This document shows positions 9,720 to 22,741 of a stretch of DNA of 64,000 nt, in pieces; position 1 is the first letter of the stretch, and each line of letters begins with the position of its first letter. Origin of the DNA: Branchinecta lynchi (Eukaryota > Arthropoda > Branchiopoda > Anostraca > Branchinectidae); assembly GCA_023053575.1 (NCBI GenBank), contig JAKZAP010000013.1, positions 3,730,001-3,794,000 of the forward strand, given 5' to 3'. Below the pieces are notes generated by a model. That model worked only from the letters and a program-made list of their open reading frames with translations. It was not told where the DNA came from and did not search any database. A program made the translations under genes and the position numbers.

Positions 9720-10815
9720 TATTTTTCCATGATTACATAGCTTACATGTTTTGAAGACCTTTTCTGACCCTACTGTTGGATATTGTTTCCCGAAGGATAC
9801 TCTCCTTACAAGAAGGCCAATTCGGTGCTACGAGTTGTATCAATAACATTATATCTATATCTATCTAGTATGGCTTGAAACCATTAAAATTATTTTTTCA
9901 GGTTTAGCCATGGACAAAATTCCGAAGAATATCAACAATCCAATCCCATAGCAAACAGAGCATCCCTATTCAAGAAGAAGTTTCAGCTTACACCACCGTC
10001 TATCTTTACTCATGATTTTTAGCTACTGCAGAAAATCCCTTGTCAAGAAGGCCTGATATATTTCTTAATATATTTTTGCTTCAATATTTAATCTTAGCAG
10101 CAGGTGAGCAATCTGTTAAGAAGAAACTTTCCACAAAACATAATTTGCCGTCCTCTGCTGGGGCCAATTCAGAGACAGACGTACAGGAGGAAATCCAACC
10201 TCAAATTTACATAACATCGAATTTGGCATAAAAATCTTACAAGGAAACTTCTTGCAATCGAAAACAGGTGCTAGGTGATTCGCAATTTCCTTCTTGACAG
10301 TTAAGATGTAGTTAGAACTGCACTGAAAAACCTTCACAAAAGAAATAGAAAACCGTGATTTTTGGTTTTGTTTATTGATCAGCTAATTATCCCTCTAGGA
10401 TGATATGCGAGGGATAAATATAAATTCGGATATTTTGGTTGCACTTCCGGCAAACCGTCCTAGGGCAATTTTTGCAGTCTGTATACTCTGCTAGTTTTAG
10501 CACCTGATTCTTTCTGTATCTTTAGCTAAAATCTGCTTCAGTCCATGAGCTATTGCTCATGGCTCATTTTCAGTAGGCTTTTAGTTTAGAAAAGCAAATT
10601 TCTAGCCTTGACTCTTGGTTTTGAGTTGAGGGCTGCTTGGCTTTTGACCTGTTGACCCTACACTTTGAGCCACTTTCAGGTGTCTGCCTACTTGGGAAAT
10701 ACATCCAAAGCCCTAATCTGCAATATAATTTACAATAGGCATGCTTGGTCTGCTGTGGGACATTTTTCACAGACCTACTGACGACAGACTAACTTTTCCT
10801 ATTCAATTTATTCCC
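9720..10815. other. intergenic, no supported feature
   Basis: The AT-rich reading frames of 60-75 codons here lack start context, splice signals or recognisable motifs. I see nothing to annotate. Confidence 0.35.
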
Positions 10816-10912
10816 AGAGACCGTCACTCACAAACAATCAAGCAACCAGAACCTATGCCTTCATATCCCATTAGTATTCCCAATTCTTGTTTGTCCCACA
10901 GCGCATTATCCC

Positions 10913-11384
10913 AAGGCATTTTTCTGTGACACAGTTGTGGGCCACACACTTCCGAGTGTTTTCTGTTTAGAAACAATGTGCCACAAAGTCGAGCCACAAG
11001 ATGAAACAGAAACGCAGATTTTTCTATTTTTAGGACCATAGTTTCAAATGTCTGAATATCTAAATAAAAATCATGTAAAAATATCAATTAACAGAATTTC
11101 AGGCTTTCATCCTTATAATTCCGTGCAACGAGGATCTTCAGTTTTATGTCTAAATACCTGAGAAAGTTTTTAGTTTTATTGTTTTGACATTATTTTGCTG
11201 CTAAGTTTGAATTTCTTGCCAAATTAAAACATAAGATCAATAGTCACCTCGGCAATTGTTTGTCAAGCCACAAAGCGAGCCACGAAAATCTTCTTGGTCG
11301 TGCAAACACACTTATGGGCCACACAAAAGGCCGTGAAAACTCTTGTGCCCACAACCTGTCTGTGGGAGCACAGAAAAATGCCTT
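10913..11384. mobile_element. inverted-repeat element with GCCACA-motif interior (about 472 bp)
   Basis: The left end AAGGCATTTTTCTGTG is repeated in inverse as CACAGAAAAATGCCTT at the right end. GTTGTGGGCCACAC and its complement lie just inside both ends. The interior repeats GAGCCACAA, GGGCCACAC and GTGCCACAA at least six times. I found no clear target duplication, so the exact limits are uncertain. Confidence 0.55.
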
Positions 11385-11822
11385 AGATAAATGTCAAGTA
11401 ACATACAGTAGAGGTATGCTTATGTAAACGTTTGCTAACAGTGAACGACCGCCGAAGACAAAACTAAAACCCAAACCAGGCACTTTTTCCTATAAATCTA
11501 GTAATAATCACTCACGCTTTTGTCACTTTTTGAATATTTTGCTAATTCACCATTCACCTATGAAAGTGACTCAGCTGACACCTCTGCTTTGTTTTTTATA
11601 ATTTAAAAAGTTTGCCGGGAAGAAGGCACCTTCAATGCTGCTTCAATGGAGAAGATGGTGGTCCGAACCGTCAGATGCCTTCAAAAGAGGAAGGACCTTT
11701 TTAATAAATTCAAAATCAAAGAAATTTAATTGAATTTCTGCTTCAAGTTTGTGCCAGGATAACCCTGAAATAGTTGGCTGTTAGCTGATATCAAGTTTGT
11801 TATTTTTTTTCCGTTTTACTTT
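11385..11822. other. no supported feature
   Basis: This is AT-rich DNA between the preceding inverted-repeat element and the large foldback element. Nothing in it could be recognised. Confidence 0.35.
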
Positions 11823-11830
11823 TTTATATG
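11823..11830. repeat. target-site duplication, left copy (TTTATATG)
   Basis: The eight bases TTTATATG directly precede the terminal CAGTCTAGAACACTC. They occur again directly after the inverted terminus at 22742-22749. Confidence 0.8.
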
Positions 11831-14176
11831 CAGTCTAGAACACTCTTGTAATCACCCGCTCGTGCGGTTTCCTCTGATCTGGCCGTCTGGTAGTCTCCTG
11901 AACTTGCGGTTTCGCTCGTTACAGCCAAACCTCGTATCTCCGCCTTTTCCACCAATACGTCTACCCAGTAGCCGCCTGAGGTTGCGGTTCCGCCTGTCCT
12001 GGCGGTCAGTGTGTCCTCGTACAGATGCTAAAACTCCTCAGAGCGCGGTTCGGCTCTGATGATGGCATGGGGCTGTGTCTTCTATGGGTTGTTTTATTCT
12101 GTCGAGGCTGCTGTACTATTTGGCGTCAGGTGTCAGCGCAATAGATCTAGCAAGGGGGTAACGACTTCTTTTTGTTCTAGGTGTACGTCTGTATGATCGC
12201 AGTCATCACGCACTTTTTTATTATTGATGTATTTAAGTCAAATTTTAACCGAGTTTGACGAATTATTGGCGTTCGGAACAGGACACCTGTTTAATTAGTT
12301 TGAAATTCGCTTTACTATCTTCTCTTCTCCCTTTCCGGAACTTGATGCGGTACGTCTCCTCCGTAATGGTGGGTTTCCACACTGCGTAAATTCCGAGCGT
12401 ATTTGAGCTTTAAAATATTTCTAGCAATACAATACTCCTTCTCGAATTGACTATCAGGTTATGGTTTCGTTCTTGCCTACTTTAGTACGCAAAACACTCG
12501 ACGAACCAAAATGAGTCGGCGCTCTTATCGCAACTGCTGTCCCACCTGTTTGACCGTAAACAATAGCCTACTTGGAATTGTTCTTCCTGTTCAACAAACT
12601 TTTCCGCTATAATTAACCCACAACCCTTTAACAAATTAAAGATTACGCAACTCCCGACTCAGGTCCTTGGACAACCGTAATCAAGTATCGGTTTGATTTT
12701 TGTCAGTTCCCAACCCGTGTGAAAAATTTCGCGCTCGTGAGAATTAGTTAAGGGGACGCTAGTCCAAACCCATCATGACAGGCAGATTCAGAAAGGGTTT
12801 CGGTCGGTAAACAGGTCAAAGCAAAGGACTACTGTGCGATGTTTATCTGATTTTCACAGGTCATTAGAGGGAATTGGGTTTTACGCTGACTTCACATCGC
12901 AGTTGCATTACGTTTAGGGTTATTTCGGAGGGGGGAGGGCCTCGGGTCGGATTAAAAAAGTAAAAGAGACAGATCAGAGGTTAACGGTTATAAAAACTTG
13001 CCTGTTTTTTTTTGGCGATGTTTATCTGATTTTCACAGGTCATTAGAGGGAATTGGGTTTTACGCTGACTTCACATCGCAGTTGCATTACGTTTAGGGTT
13101 ATTTCGGAGGGGGGAGGGCCTCGGGTCGGATTAAAAAAGTAAAAAAGACAGATCAGAGGTTAACGGTTATAAAAACGATTATTTTGGCATGTTTTTTTTT
13201 TTTGGGGGGGGGGGGGTGCTTGGGTCGCTTGAGACGTTAAGTCTTTCCAAATGCCAAGTTTCATTAAGAATCGATCATCCGTTCAGTAGCTATAAATGCC
13301 CCAAGATCCGGATTCCCCCTCCCTCCACCCCCCCACCCCCCCACGATGCTTGGATCGGGAAATCGACTATTTCCAGCCTAATCATTTGGGTGCTACTGAT
13401 ATGCCTGCCAAGCTTATGTAGCTTATGGAAGTGCACGGAGCAGTAAAACCCGAACCGACAGACCGACAGACATTGTGATCGCCGACTTTGCCGAAGGGCA
13501 AGTGCCATAAAATGGTCCGTTGTTCTGAAAATTATTTTAAAAACAGTCCGTAAAAAATTAAGAGCCAGTCAGTAAATACCTCCCCTCCCCTAAAATTTGT
13601 GGCTAGTAACGCCTCCGGTGGTTACATTGTCAACTTAAAAATACAAGCTACGTTAGAACTCGAATACTTAATTTTATGTATTTATCATATGTCATTTCAA
13701 AAAGAAAATTTTTCGGATTTATCAAACTAACGTGAACTTGCGAATGTTTAATCGGATTAAACAAGTCAAGTCTGATCCGATTAAACTTGAACTTGAAAAC
13801 TATTACAAATCCTGTTTATTAACTGAATATTTCAAAGTGATTTATTAGACATTACACAGCTTGACGAGGACCCTTGCCAAGAAGGGCCGCAATATTGCTG
13901 TCAGAAGCACCGTAGCTGACCTATCTATTTTTAGCCATTGTCTGAATGTAATTACAACATTATACACCAACAACCTCCCCCCACAGAGGTCGTATCTGGT
14001 CCAGATCTCACATCTTACAATTCGGGCCGATGACCATTGTATTTTCCAGTTTTCACCCCATTATCAGTTTGATTTATACATACGTTAATACATTTCTCGG
14101 CCCCCCCCCCCATCCAACTACCATCTAAAACCATCGCTCTAAAAGAAGGTACATAAATCTGTTTTCGCAACTATTA
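11831..14176 (+). repeat. left long terminal inverted repeat of the foldback element
   Basis: The arm runs from CAGTCTAGAACAC to a point near CTGTTTTCGCAACTATT and is matched in inverse by 19785-22741. Its first 230 bases hold four spaced copies of a TGCGGTTTC / GCGGTTCCG motif. It contains an extra tandem copy of about 180 bp (12837-13193), a family A fragment (13200-13515), a family I fragment and a family B fragment (13861-13920). Confidence 0.8.
12837..13193. repeat. 180-bp tandem duplication inside the left arm
   Basis: The block GCGATGTTTATCTGATTTTC through TAACGGTTATAAAAAC occurs twice, starting near 12837 and near 13017, with one or two differences (AAAGAGACAG against AAAAGACAG). The right arm has it only once in this position, so it arose after the arms were formed, or the arms have since been rearranged. 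Confidence 0.75.
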
Positions 14177-14182
14177 TACAAT

Positions 14183-15390
14183 AGCCTACTCGGGCTTGTT
14201 CTTCCACTTAAACAAACTTCTCCGCTGTAATTAACCCACAACCCTTTAACAAATTAAAGATTACGCAATTCCCGAGGCAGGTCCTTGGACAACCGTAATC
14301 AAGTATCCGTTTGATTCTATCCGTTCCCAACCGTGTGAAAAATTTCGCGCTCGTGAGAATTAGTTAAGGGGACGCTAGTCTAAACCGATTATGGCAGTCA
14401 GATTCAGAACGGGTTTCGGTCGGTAAACAGGTCAAAGCAAATGATTCTACTGTACGATGTTTATTTGAGTCTCACAGGTCATTAGAGGGAATTGGGTTTT
14501 GACGCTGACTTCAAATCGCATTGCATTACGTTTAGGGTGCTTCTTTTTAGCATTTATTTCGGAGGGATTAACAAAGTAAAAAGACAGATCAGAGGTGAAC
14601 GCTTATAAAAACGGTTATTTTTGCATGTTTTTTTTTATTTGCGGGGGGGGCTTTGGGTCGCCTGAGACATGAAGTCTTTCCAAATGCCAAGTTTCATTAC
14701 GATTCGATCATCTGTTCAGTAGCTATAAATGCCCCAAGATCCAGGTTCCCCCTCCCTCCACTCCCCCCCCCCGCGATGCTTGGATCGGGGAAATGACTAT
14801 TTCCAGCTTAATCATTTGGGGCCTGCTGTTTCGTTTCGTTGTCCTAGCTTATTTGGAACTGCACTAGGTAGCAAAACCCGGACCGACGGACGGACAGACA
14901 TTGTGATCGCAGACTTTGCTTGACTTTGCTGAAGGGCAAGTGCCATAAAATGGTCCGTTCTTCTGAAAATCAGTCGATTTTTCGTCAGAACAGTCGATTT
15001 TTTCTTGAAAAACAGTCCGTAAAAAATTAATAGCCAGTCAGTAAATACCTCCCCTCCCCTAACATTTTTGGCTAGTAACGCCTCTGGTGGTTACATAGTC
15101 CCTTCAAAAATACAAGCTACGTTAGAACTCAAATACATAATTTTATGTATTTATCATCCGTCATTTCAAAAAGAAAATGACGGAGTATAAAGGTTGCATT
15201 TTTCATATTTATCAAATCTAACGTCAACTTACGAATGTCGAAAACTTGCGAATGTCGGTAAACAGGTCAAAGGAAAGGACTCCTACTGTGCAGTGTTTAT
15301 CTGAGTCTCACAGGTCATTAGAGGGAATTGGGTTTTGACCCTGACTTCAAATCGCATTTGCATTACGTTTAGGGTTCTTTTTTTGCATCC
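14183..15390. repeat. direct partial copies of the arm in the left part of the core
   Basis: The sequence from CAATAGCCTACTCGGGCTTG onward repeats the arm segment starting near 12565, including the family A portion (14645-14950) and the CAGTCAGTAAATACCTCC block. A third short piece (15245-15380) starts with GTCGGTAAACAGGTCAAAGG. Divergence is higher than between the two arms, so these copies are older. Confidence 0.65.
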
Positions 15391-15950
15391 TTTAAGTGCC
15401 TGAAGCAGCAAGCTTCCTAATTAATGTATCGTCGAGCCACAAAATTTCCGGGACTCCCCCCCCAACTCCCCCCACTGTGGCTGAATAATTTGATCTCCAA
15501 AAAAACTCCTCCAGTGTAATTCCTTGGAATCAAATAATAAACAATCATAAACAATCAACAATTTCAATTGTATTTTGCACAATAACTATGACAGTGAAGC
15601 ACGCCGAATTAACAGAAGTAGACTTGAAGATCCCTTAGTAATGTTGCCACATCATGTTCATCAGTCTGTCTCGGTCTGCCATAACTTTTGTCCCTACCCT
15701 CTTGGACGAGTGAATCTTATGGTTCGATCAGAGTCATGTCCTTGTGGACTGGAATTCCTGGCAGTATTTTTGCCACTATCAACCGTATCTCAACTTTTCC
15801 ATACGAACATCAACTCATGGAGATTCGGTAGCTACACACAGTACCAAATGGGCTATCGGTCCAAAATTATTCGGTATCAGGATTGAGATTCGGTAAATTA
15901 TTCGGCACAATTTTTGGGACTCGATAGTTACCACGAATCCCTGATTCGTG
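15390..15950. other. foldback core, no supported gene
   Basis: A 103-codon frame is present at 15575-15886 but lacks any recognisable domain. Nearby are repeats of ATTCGGTA. I do not support a gene here. Confidence 0.3.
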
Positions 15951-16460
15951 AGTTTCTCATCGGCTCTCGAGTGTTTTGTCTATGTCCTGAAGAGCACCAC
16001 TGCCAAGAAGAGCCGACAAAAAAATCGGCATTTCATTATTTTAGCTGCGGCTTGAGGAGTTGGACCTCGGGTTGCTCAAGTCACATTTAGAGGGGGTTAA
16101 ATTTCGTAGTTTCATATTTTTGCCAGTGACCTGAAAAGATCCCTTGCCAAAAAGGACCGACAAAAAATCCGAGGAGGACCATTGCCGCGAAGGGCTGACA
16201 TACCAAAAATTGCAAATTTCGTATTTTCTCGTCTCTCGAGTTTCTCAATGGGTTTCGAGTTTAAACCCTTACGATATTGGCATTGAAATTTAAAAAAAAA
16301 TCGGTATTTCATAATTTTAGCTGCAGACTGAGGAGTAGCTTTGTGAAGAAGGGTCGAAATCCCCAGATAGAAATTTCATGTTTTACCTGACCTTAGAAGA
16401 AAGCCACGAGGAGACCAGATACCAAAAATTGTGAAAACTTCGTATTTTTATAATGGCACT
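15950..16460. repeat. degenerate array of the family B core motif
   Basis: Variants of GAGGACCCTTGCCAAGAAGGGCCGA recur about five times at intervals of roughly 50-180 bases. Examples are GAGCACCACTGCCAAGAAGAG, GATCCCTTGCCAAAAAGG, GGACCATTGCCGCGAAGGG and GTAGCTTTGTGAAGAAGGG. They are separated by TTTCATATTTT-like spacers. Confidence 0.5.
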
Positions 16461-19400
16461 TTGGGTTGCTCTGAGAGGTTTAAGTTTCATAATTTCATTA
16501 TTTCATTTTTGTGAATCAATGATCGACATTTAGGAAGTCTTATTTGACCCTTTGTTTGAGTAAACACAATAATATAGATACCACTTCTTGGTAATGAAGC
16601 TCATTTCAGTGGTGTAGGCTACCACACATAAAAGTCGCAGACCCTCGTAAATAAAAATAAAAAACTGAATTTCAGCTTAAATTGTTAAGAAACAAATGGG
16701 ACTCATTTTCTTAAAGAATACAAAAGTTCATTACCTTGAAAAAAATTCCGCGTTCTGAGCCTTTCTTTGCAATTTTTGCGATAATTTGTAACCATTATTT
16801 GTAAAATATGGTGAATAGAGAATGAACAGTTAATCAGATAATAGAGAATGAATCGTATTCTTGTAGAGCTCGCTTTGGCCTTTCGAATGATATAAGATAA
16901 CATTGGATTTCGACAACTATGTATCTTTGAAAAAATGTACAATGATGACAAGTCAACACGAGTTTTAGCCTACATCTCGGAAATGCAACAGCCACGGCAA
17001 CGCGCACTACGATATTCGTTTTCAGCGACATCGACCACCCTATAAACTACTTCTCAATGTTTGTGTTCCAAAACTTCTCAGCATTTGTGTTCCACCTAAG
17101 CTTTGATTAACAGAAATACGCGAGTCGTCAAAATATAGAATCTGGCTGGCGCCAGCCTGAGCTAGAATATTCGGTATCAACTCACCCCTTGTTGTCATTC
17201 GATGCCAGTCAAACCCGCAATGTGGGAGGGAATAGGGTGGCAATGCGCAAAGTGGGTGGGTTACGCTGATACAACAGTGAATACACGTCGGAAATTGACG
17301 TGTCCATTTAACAGGTGGGCCGTGGGAAGTAAATAGTGATTATTGCAATTGGAAGGCAACGTTTGAAGGGGAAGATAACAGAGCTGTTTAATGGAAATAG
17401 AAGACTCGAAAGAAGACTTTCGTTATCTCAGATCCTATCATCTGTTGTTATAATACTTTGGTGAGCTAATATTTTGGCCACGGGAAAGGAAATGATACGG
17501 AGAGAAGCAGGGGGATAGTGTAGACTACACCACGGAACTGGAACCTCAATTAAAACTTTAAATTAGATTGGCGGGCTCTAATTCCCCACTGTAAAATGTA
17601 CTTTCCGAAAGAACAAGACCGAATGTTTCGATGGGATCCCAATGTGGAATATTTGTTGATTTATTTAACAACCTATAGACAAGCGGGTCTAGTAGATGTC
17701 GAGGGGTTGCTCACTCCCAAAAACGACGTACACCAAGTGGCGCGTGCCGGTGCCAAGCCGCGTTATTTTTTCAAATTAAGTATTGTGATAAACCATGATT
17801 TCTGATGTACATGTAAACAAATTTCATCAGATATTGGCCAAGAATGAAGCAAGTCTACAATGTTCACGAGCTTGGGTTGAATTACTTGCAAGGCTGGGTC
17901 ACAGGATGAAATTTACGAATGTGTAAATTCTTGGGTTTCTTGTATTTAATTATAAACGATACCCTTGAAATAAGAATGATCATGGGCCCTTGGAAATCAA
18001 GAGAATGATCTGGTGAAAAGTATTATATATATTATAAAAAAGGAAAGTCAGGTGCCGGCATTTGCACCCTGGAAATTGGTGTACAGTTAAATCGAGGATG
18101 GGCAACCCCTTTGTAGCTGAGCTCTTTACACTGTTTCCGCGGTAGTTTTGTTTGCCTCTCCACACATCGCTGCTAAAACATCGTAGCTGACGTATCCTAT
18201 GCACGAATACATTTACCTCCTCCCACCCCCTTCCTCCCATAGTTTCTTTATCAACCGTCACCTTTTCTCTACTTGTAAAATGGACGTATGACATTTTCAG
18301 CACAAAATAATTACTCAAAAAATTAGTCTCTAGCAGTGAGCAGTGGGCAAGATTCGTCATCATGCATGAAAGGCCTCCCAGCGCTGCGAATTTGACTCCC
18401 ACGTCACCCCCTTTCTCCCACCGGCTTCGGTCAAGCAAGGTGAATGAGTAGCCTACTATGTAGCGCTACCAAGGCCGATAAATTGTTCAATTTGGTTGTT
18501 CGTTGGAAAACAGAAGATCGGAATAATTAGCTACTAAGGATTCCATCCGTGGGTTATTAATTATGATAGTACGGCATACGCGGGGCCATGCAAGGATTCG
18601 ATTCCAAATCAAGGGCTAGGTACGCATCAGAGTACACCATTTCATGCTGAGGATTCGAACTCGACCTTAAAAACAAGACCTAAGGTTTCGATGGGATTCC
18701 AAAAATTTAATATTCGATACAGCAAATTGTGTTTTGTCTTTGCCAGATCCAGTCTTCGCCAGACTCCTTGATCTGAGCAAACCAAATTCAAATATTGGTT
18801 CAGTCCGTCGACGTATTAGCTCACTAACACCTGCAGGCGTGACACGTTGTGTACGGATTACGGAATATCGTTCTCGGAGTGAGCAAACCCTCCCCATTTT
18901 GCGAAATTTATTTACACTTGTAGTTTTGTGTGATATGTAGTGGTTAATCTGTGTTTTTCCATACGTCTAGTTCGCTTACTCTGTTCGCCCCTTAAATCGA
19001 GTATTTTTAAAATAATTTGCATTACTCTACGCACGTAATTCGCATCTTCCTGACCTGGCACTACGCTAATCTCTACAAAATGACAAAGATTCTGTAGAAT
19101 TAAATTTGGTTATGTTTAACCACCAGAAAGTGCAACCTCGAGTGCAAGCTAAGTTAAACTAAAATGACGGAAGCATAACGGCACTGCACTGACTCTTACG
19201 AAATCATTTGCATGATTTTTTAGCATAAGTAAGATTGTTATAATCCAATATGGTAAACCCCCTTTATCACCGCTTGGACCTGGTTCTGCCGCGCCGAGAT
19301 TTTCGATTTCCTTCAGCACGAGTTTTCTTTGGCCAATATGTAATAAGTTTATCTTAATGCCTTTTTCTCCTAGCAAAGCAACCAAGTTTGAGCAAGAACA

Positions 19401-19784
19401 GAGATTCAACTAATTGTATGCTGATCTAAATTTCCGTGTTCTTTTCACACCGATCCCTGGAAATTAGAGTTTCCTTCTTTTTTTTTTTACGAAATCCCAA
19501 ATATTTTGTAGAATCAGATTTCTCTTTTTCTCTAGTATTTATGTTGCCTGCCTGTTTTTCCTCATCTACCCTCGTCCCTTGCCCAAATCTGAAAAATACA
19601 ATTCAATAGCCTTTGCCAACTTTGCGGTAATACCCTCCAGCTTGAGGCTACGAAACTTGCAGACCGGCCGACTCCGTTGCTTGCTTTGCTCCGACACCCC
19701 TTATCTTCGTCCGGCTCTTTTGAATAATTAACAGTCAAGATGGGTTTGAATAATTAAAAACTCAGATGGGGATGCTCAGGAGAA
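16460..19784. other. foldback core, mostly unrecognised; fragments of families B and C
   Basis: Fragments of family C (GGTTTCGATGGGATTCC type) lie inverted at about 17605-17650 and 18665-18790, and a family B terminus (CATCGTAGCTGACGTATCC) at about 18179-18200. Frames of 69-152 codons overlap these repeats and are not supported as genes. No transposase motif was seen on either strand. Confidence 0.4.
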
Positions 19785-19847
19785 TAGTTGCGAAAACAGA
19801 TTTATGTACCTTCTTTTAGAGCGATGGTTTTAGATGGTAGTTGGATA

Positions 19848-19880
<33 letters not shown>

Positions 19881-22741
19881 CCGAGAAATGTATTAACATA
19901 TGTATAAATCAAACCGATAGAGATAATGGGGTGAAAACTGGCAAATACAATCGCCATCGGCCCGAATTGTAAGATGTGAGATCTGGACCAGGTACGACCT
20001 CTGTGGGGGGAGGTTGTTGGTGTATACTGTTGTAATTACATTCAGACAATGGCTAAAAATGGATAGGTCAGCTACGGTGCTTCTGACAGCAATATTGCGG
20101 CCCTTCTTGGCAAGGGTCCTCGTCAAGCTGTGTAATGTCTAATAAATCACCTTGAAATATTCAGTTAATAAACAGGATTTGTAATATTTTTCAAGTTCAA
20201 GTTTAATCGGATCAAACTTGACTTGTTTAATCCGATTAAACATTCGCAAGTTCACGTTAGACTTGATAAATATGAAAAATGCAACTTTTGTACTCCGTCA
20301 TTTTCATTTTGAAATTCTTTTTCTTTTTGAAATGACGGATGATAAATACATAAAATTAAGTATTCGAGTTCTAACGTAGCTTGTATTTTTGAATTGACAA
20401 TGTAACCACCGGAGGCGTTACTAGCCAAAAATTTTAGGGGAGGGGAGGTATTTATCGACTGGCTCTTAATTTTTTACAGACTGTTTTTCAGAAGAATTTT
20501 CAGAACAACGGACCATTTTATGGCACTTGCCCTTCGGCAAAGTCGGCGATCACAATGTCTGTCCGGCCGTCGGTCTGTCGGTTCGGGTTTTGCTACTCTG
20601 TGCACTTCCATAAGCTACATAAGCTTAGCAGGCATATCAGTAGCATCCAAATGATTAGGCTGGAAATAGTCGATTTCCCGATCCAAGCATCGCGGGGGGG
20701 GGGGGGTGGAGGGAGGGGGAATCCGGATCTTGGGGCATTTATAGCTACTGAACGGATGATCGGGGGGGGGATGACCCCCCCCCCAAAAAAAAACATGCCA
20801 AAATAATCGTTTTTATAACCGTTAACCTCTGATCTGTCTTTTTTACTTTTTTAATCCGAGCCCCCCCCCCCCCCCTCCGAAATAACCCTAAACGTAATGC
20901 AACTGCGATGTGAAGTCAGCGTCAAAACCCAATTCCCAGTTTTCAAGTTCAAGTTTAATCGGATCAAACTTGACTTGTTTAATCCGATTAAACATTCGCA
21001 AGTTCACGTTAGATTTGATAAATATGAAAAATGCAACTTTTGTACTCCGTCATTTTCTTTTTGAAATGACGGATGATATATACATAAAATTAAGTATTCG
21101 AGTTCTAACGTAGCTTGTATTTTTGAATTGACAATGTAACCACCGGAGGCGTTACTAGCCAAAAATTTTAGGGGAGGGGAGGTATTTATCGACTGGCTCT
21201 TAATTTTTTACAGACTGTTTTTCAGAAGAATTTTCAGAACAACGGACCATTTTATGGCACTTGCCCTTCGGCAAAGTCGGCGATCACAATGTCTGTCCGT
21301 CCGTCGGTCTGTCGGTTCGGGTTTTGCTACTCCGTGCACTTCCATAAGCTACATAAGCTTGGCAGGCAAATCAGTAGCACCCACATGATTAGGCTGGAAA
21401 TAGTCGATTTCCCGATCCAAGCATCGTGGAGGGGGGGGGGGGGGGGGTGGAGGGAGGGGGAATCCGGATCTTGGGGCATTTATAGCTACTGAACGGATGA
21501 TCGATTCTTAATGAAACTTGGCATTTGGAAAGACTTAGCGTCTCAAGCGACCCAAGCCAAAAAAAAACAGGCAAGTTTTTATAACCGTTAACCTCTGATC
21601 TGTCTCTTTTACTTTTTTAATCCGACCCGAGGCCCTCCCCCCTCCGAAATAACCCTAAACGTAATGCAACTGCGATGTGAAGTCAGCGTAAAACCCAATT
21701 CCCTCTAATGACCTGTGAAAATCAGATAAACATCGCACAGTAGTCCTTTGCTTTGACCTGTTTACCGACCGAAACCCTTTCTGAATCTGCCTGTCATGAT
21801 GGGTTTGGACTAGCGTCCCCTTAACTAATTCTCACGAGCGCGAAATTTTTCACACGGGTTGGGAACTGACAAAAATCAAACCGATACTTGATTACGGTTG
21901 TCCAAGGACCTGAGTCGGGAGTTGCGTAATCTTTAATTTGTTAAAGGGTTGTGGGTTAATTATAGCGGAAAAGTTTGTTGAACAGGAAGAACAATTCCAA
22001 GTAGGCTATTGTTTACGGTCAAACAGGTGGGACAGCAGTTGCGATAAGAGCGCCGACTCATTTTGGTTCGTCGAGTGTTTTGCGTACTAAAGTAGGCAAG
22101 AACGAAACCATAACCTGATAGTCAATTCGAGAAGGAGTATTGTATTGCTAGAAATATTTTAAAGCTCAAATACGCTCGGAATTTACGCAGTGTGGAAACC
22201 CACCATTACGGAGGAGACGTACCGCATCAAGTTCCGGAAAGGGAGAAGAGAAGATAGTAAAGCGAATTTCAAACTAATTAAACAGGTGTCCTGTTCCGAA
22301 CGCCAATAATTCGTCAAACTCGGTTAAAATTTGACTTAAATACATCCATAATAAAAAAGTGCGTGATGACTGCGATCATACAGACGTACACCTAGAACAA
22401 AAAGAAGTCGTTACCCCCTTGCTAGATCTATTGCGCTGACACCTGACGCCAAATAGTACAGCAGCCTCGACAGAATAAAACAACCCATAGATGACACAGC
22501 CCCATGCCATCATCAGAGCCGAACCGCGCTCTGAGGAGTTTTAGCATCTGTACGAGGACACACTGACCGCCAGGACAGGCGGAACCGCAACCTCAGGCGG
22601 CTACTGGGTAGACGTATTGGTGGAAAAGGCGGAGATACGAGGTTTGGCTGTAACGAGCGAAACCGCAAGTTCAGGAGACTACCAGACGGCCAGATCAGAG
22701 GAAACCGCACGAGCGGGTGATTACAAGAGTGTTCTAGACTG
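19785..22741 (-). repeat. right long terminal inverted repeat of the foldback element
   Basis: This is the inverse of the left arm. It is longer because the family A/I part is present twice in tandem (about 20395-20935 and 21115-21660), and a G run at 19849-19879 has expanded. The outermost segment, with GAAACCGCA repeats, is essentially identical to the left arm. Confidence 0.8.

Larger units (their letters stand above)
11831..22741. mobile_element. 10.9-kb foldback DNA transposon with >2-kb terminal inverted repeats
   Basis: The ends are CAGTCTAGAACACTC and GAGTGTTCTAGACTG, bordered by the 8-bp direct repeat TTTATATG. Inverted similarity can be followed from 11831 to about 14176 and from 22741 back to about 19785. 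The outer 1.2 kb is almost identical, with only single-base differences such as TCTTCTATGG against TCATCTATGG. The 5.6-kb centre holds direct partial copies of the arm and repeat fragments but no recognisable transposase, so it is probably non-autonomous. An 8-bp duplication is typical of hAT, P and some other superfamilies; the CAG terminus would suit hAT, but without a transposase I do not assign it. The arms have swallowed copies of families A, B and I. Confidence 0.85.

Noticed and set aside
10570..11087. Opposite-strand frames of 62-87 codons
   Set aside because: No motif is present, and they overlap the GCCACA-motif inverted-repeat element.
17596..17805. 69-codon frame that looked like a DNA-binding helix region
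   Set aside because: Its beginning lies in an inverted family C end fragment, and no transposase or Myb-type pattern holds up.
17980..18438. 152-codon minus-strand frame in the foldback core
   Set aside because: Part of it (RIRQLRCFSSDV) is just the translation of a family B terminus, and the rest has no motif or splice context.
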